Positions 4,567 through 5,319 of a stretch of DNA of 5,319 nucleotides are shown here, piece after piece. Origin of the DNA: Anaerolineaceae bacterium (GTDB lineage: Bacteria; Chloroflexota; Anaerolineae; Anaerolineales; Anaerolineaceae); the NCBI GenBank assembly GCA_003542325.1, contig DPKV01000135.1:1-5319 (forward strand), read 5' to 3'. A program made the position numbers and the translations under genes. Each line of letters begins with the position of its first letter. Position 1 is the first letter of the stretch. The notes beneath the pieces were generated by a model that searched no databases, was not told where the DNA came from, and worked only from the letters and a program-made list of their open reading frames with translations.

Positions 4567-5319
4567 ATGAAATTGCCTGAAATCAACACATCTGAAATGC
4601 TGGATTTCCTGTCCCGCTTGCTCAATACACCCAGCCCGACGGGGTTTACGGAGAAGGCCATTGAGTTATGCGAGGAAACCCTGTCCGGTATCCCTGGCCT
4701 GACCCTCTCCCGGACTCGCAAGGGTGCGTTGGCAGCTGTTTTACCCGGCGAAACAGACGGCCCCTGGCGGGCTTTGACCGCTCACGTGGATACCCTGGGG
4801 GGGATGGTCAAGGAAGTCAAATCCAACGGTCGCTTGTTATTGACCAAGTTGGGCGGGTTTGCCTGGAACACGGTTGAAGGTGAGGGCATGACCGTATTTA
4901 CCCGCAAGAATGGGACGGTACGGGGTTCGCTTTTGCTGAACAAAGCCTCCAGCCATGTTCATGGCCAGGCGGTGACTAAAACCGAACGCAGTGACGAGGT
5001 GATGGAAGTCCGTCTGGACGCCCGGACGACCAATGCCGATGAGACCCGGGCGCTGGGAATTGGTATCGGTGATTTTGTTGCATTTGATCCGCGGGTTGAA
5101 ATCACCAACGGGTTTGTCCGTTCCCGTCATTTGGATGATAAGGCCTGTGTCGCCAATATCATTTTTGCGATTAAGGCTTTGGTTGAAGCCGGTTTGAAGC
5201 CAAAAGTCACGACTGTTCTATTGATCAGCAATTACGAAGAAGTGGGCCATGGCGCAGCGGCAGGCTTCCCGGATGAGGTGGCGGAATTGGTCGCGGTGGA
5301 TATGGCTGCTGTTGGTGAT
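4567..5319 (+). CDS. M42-family metallo-aminopeptidase, N-terminal part, runs off the right edge
   Basis: The frame is open from the ATG at 4567 to the window edge (251 codons), about 100 short of the usual 340-370 residues of M42 enzymes (glutamyl aminopeptidase/TET/FrvX type). These are cytosolic, dinuclear-metal, self-assembling aminopeptidases that trim peptides left by the proteasome or other proteases. Metal and catalytic residues appear in order: H73 and D75 in TAHVDTLGGMVKEV, the bridging aspartate in RHLDDKA (D190/D191), the catalytic and ligand pair E224-E225 in NYEEVGHGA, and D245 in AVDMAAVGD. NTVEGE is also typical. The final histidine ligand is expected beyond the edge. The start follows the thioesterase stop by three bases, with GGA (4557-4559) seven bases upstream, within the previous gene. 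Exact specificity is not readable. No frameshift is visible. Confidence 0.93.
   Translation, partial: MKLPEINTSEMLDFLSRLLNTPSPTGFTEKAIELCEETLSGIPGLTLSRTRKGALAAVLPGETDGPWRALTAHVDTLGGMVKEVKSNGRLLLTKLGGFAWNTVEGEGMTVFTRKNGTVRGSLLLNKASSHVHGQAVTKTERSDEVMEVRLDARTTNADETRALGIGIGDFVAFDPRVEITNGFVRSRHLDDKACVANIIFAIKALVEAGLKPKVTTVLLISNYEEVGHGAAAGFPDEVAELVAVDMAAVGD

Noticed and set aside
4263..4721. 152-codon minus-strand frame across the thioesterase-peptidase junction
   Set aside because: It is opposite two well-recognised genes and has no domain features; a shadow of the coding strand.
4837..5130. 97-codon minus-strand frame inside the peptidase gene
   Set aside because: It is antisense to conserved M42 motifs and carries no recognisable features.
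1..5319. CRISPR array, insertion sequence, tRNA or rRNA
   Set aside because: No regularly spaced direct repeats, transposase motifs, terminal repeats with target duplications, or cloverleaf/rRNA signatures were seen on either strand.

Overview
The window reads as a stretch of bacterial chromosome with moderate GC. Gene content and style suggest the Chloroflexota, perhaps an Anaerolineae-type anaerobe: a heme/cytochrome c maturation ABC cluster headed by a zinc-ribbon protein, an Fe-S-type Rrf2 regulator, an M42 peptidase and a DnaK. This placement is an inference from general knowledge of such genomes, not a search result. No phage, transposon, CRISPR, tRNA or rRNA is visible.

Layout. Everything from the left edge to about 3849 is on the minus strand, so in transcription order it runs right to left: an Rrf2-family regulator (3849-3430), a hairpin that may be its terminator (3397-3355), a membrane-anchored coiled-coil zinc-ribbon protein (3256-2810), ccmA (about 2776-2051), ccmB (2054-1371), ccmC with a TTG start (1368-691), a 44-residue CcmD-like peptide (689-555), a 115-bp regulatory gap, and the first 146 codons of dnaK (439 to beyond the left edge). 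On the plus strand, divergent from the Rrf2 gene, lie a hot-dog thioesterase (4138-4563) and the first 251 codons of an M42 metallopeptidase (4567 to beyond the right edge). The 288-bp divergent gap (3850-4137) is rich in inverted and direct repeats.

How the genes work together. CcmA, CcmB, CcmC and CcmD are the four parts of the CcmABCD heme-handling ABC complex of system I cytochrome c maturation. They are packed tightly (a 4-bp overlap, then 2-bp and 1-bp gaps), with Shine-Dalgarno sequences buried in the preceding gene. The heme chaperone CcmE and ligase parts CcmF/G/H are not here; dnaK follows instead. The zinc-ribbon protein just upstream may belong to the same transcription unit and is the least understood gene. 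The Rrf2 regulator carries a cysteine cluster suitable for an Fe-S cluster and has a dyad over its own promoter, so self-regulation is likely. The thioesterase and peptidase look like a two-gene operon without an evident functional link.

I see no clearly new multi-gene system. The best leads are the zinc-ribbon protein beside ccmABCD, the overlooked CcmD-like small gene, the nested dyads of the divergent control region, and a possible leaderless start of ccmA.
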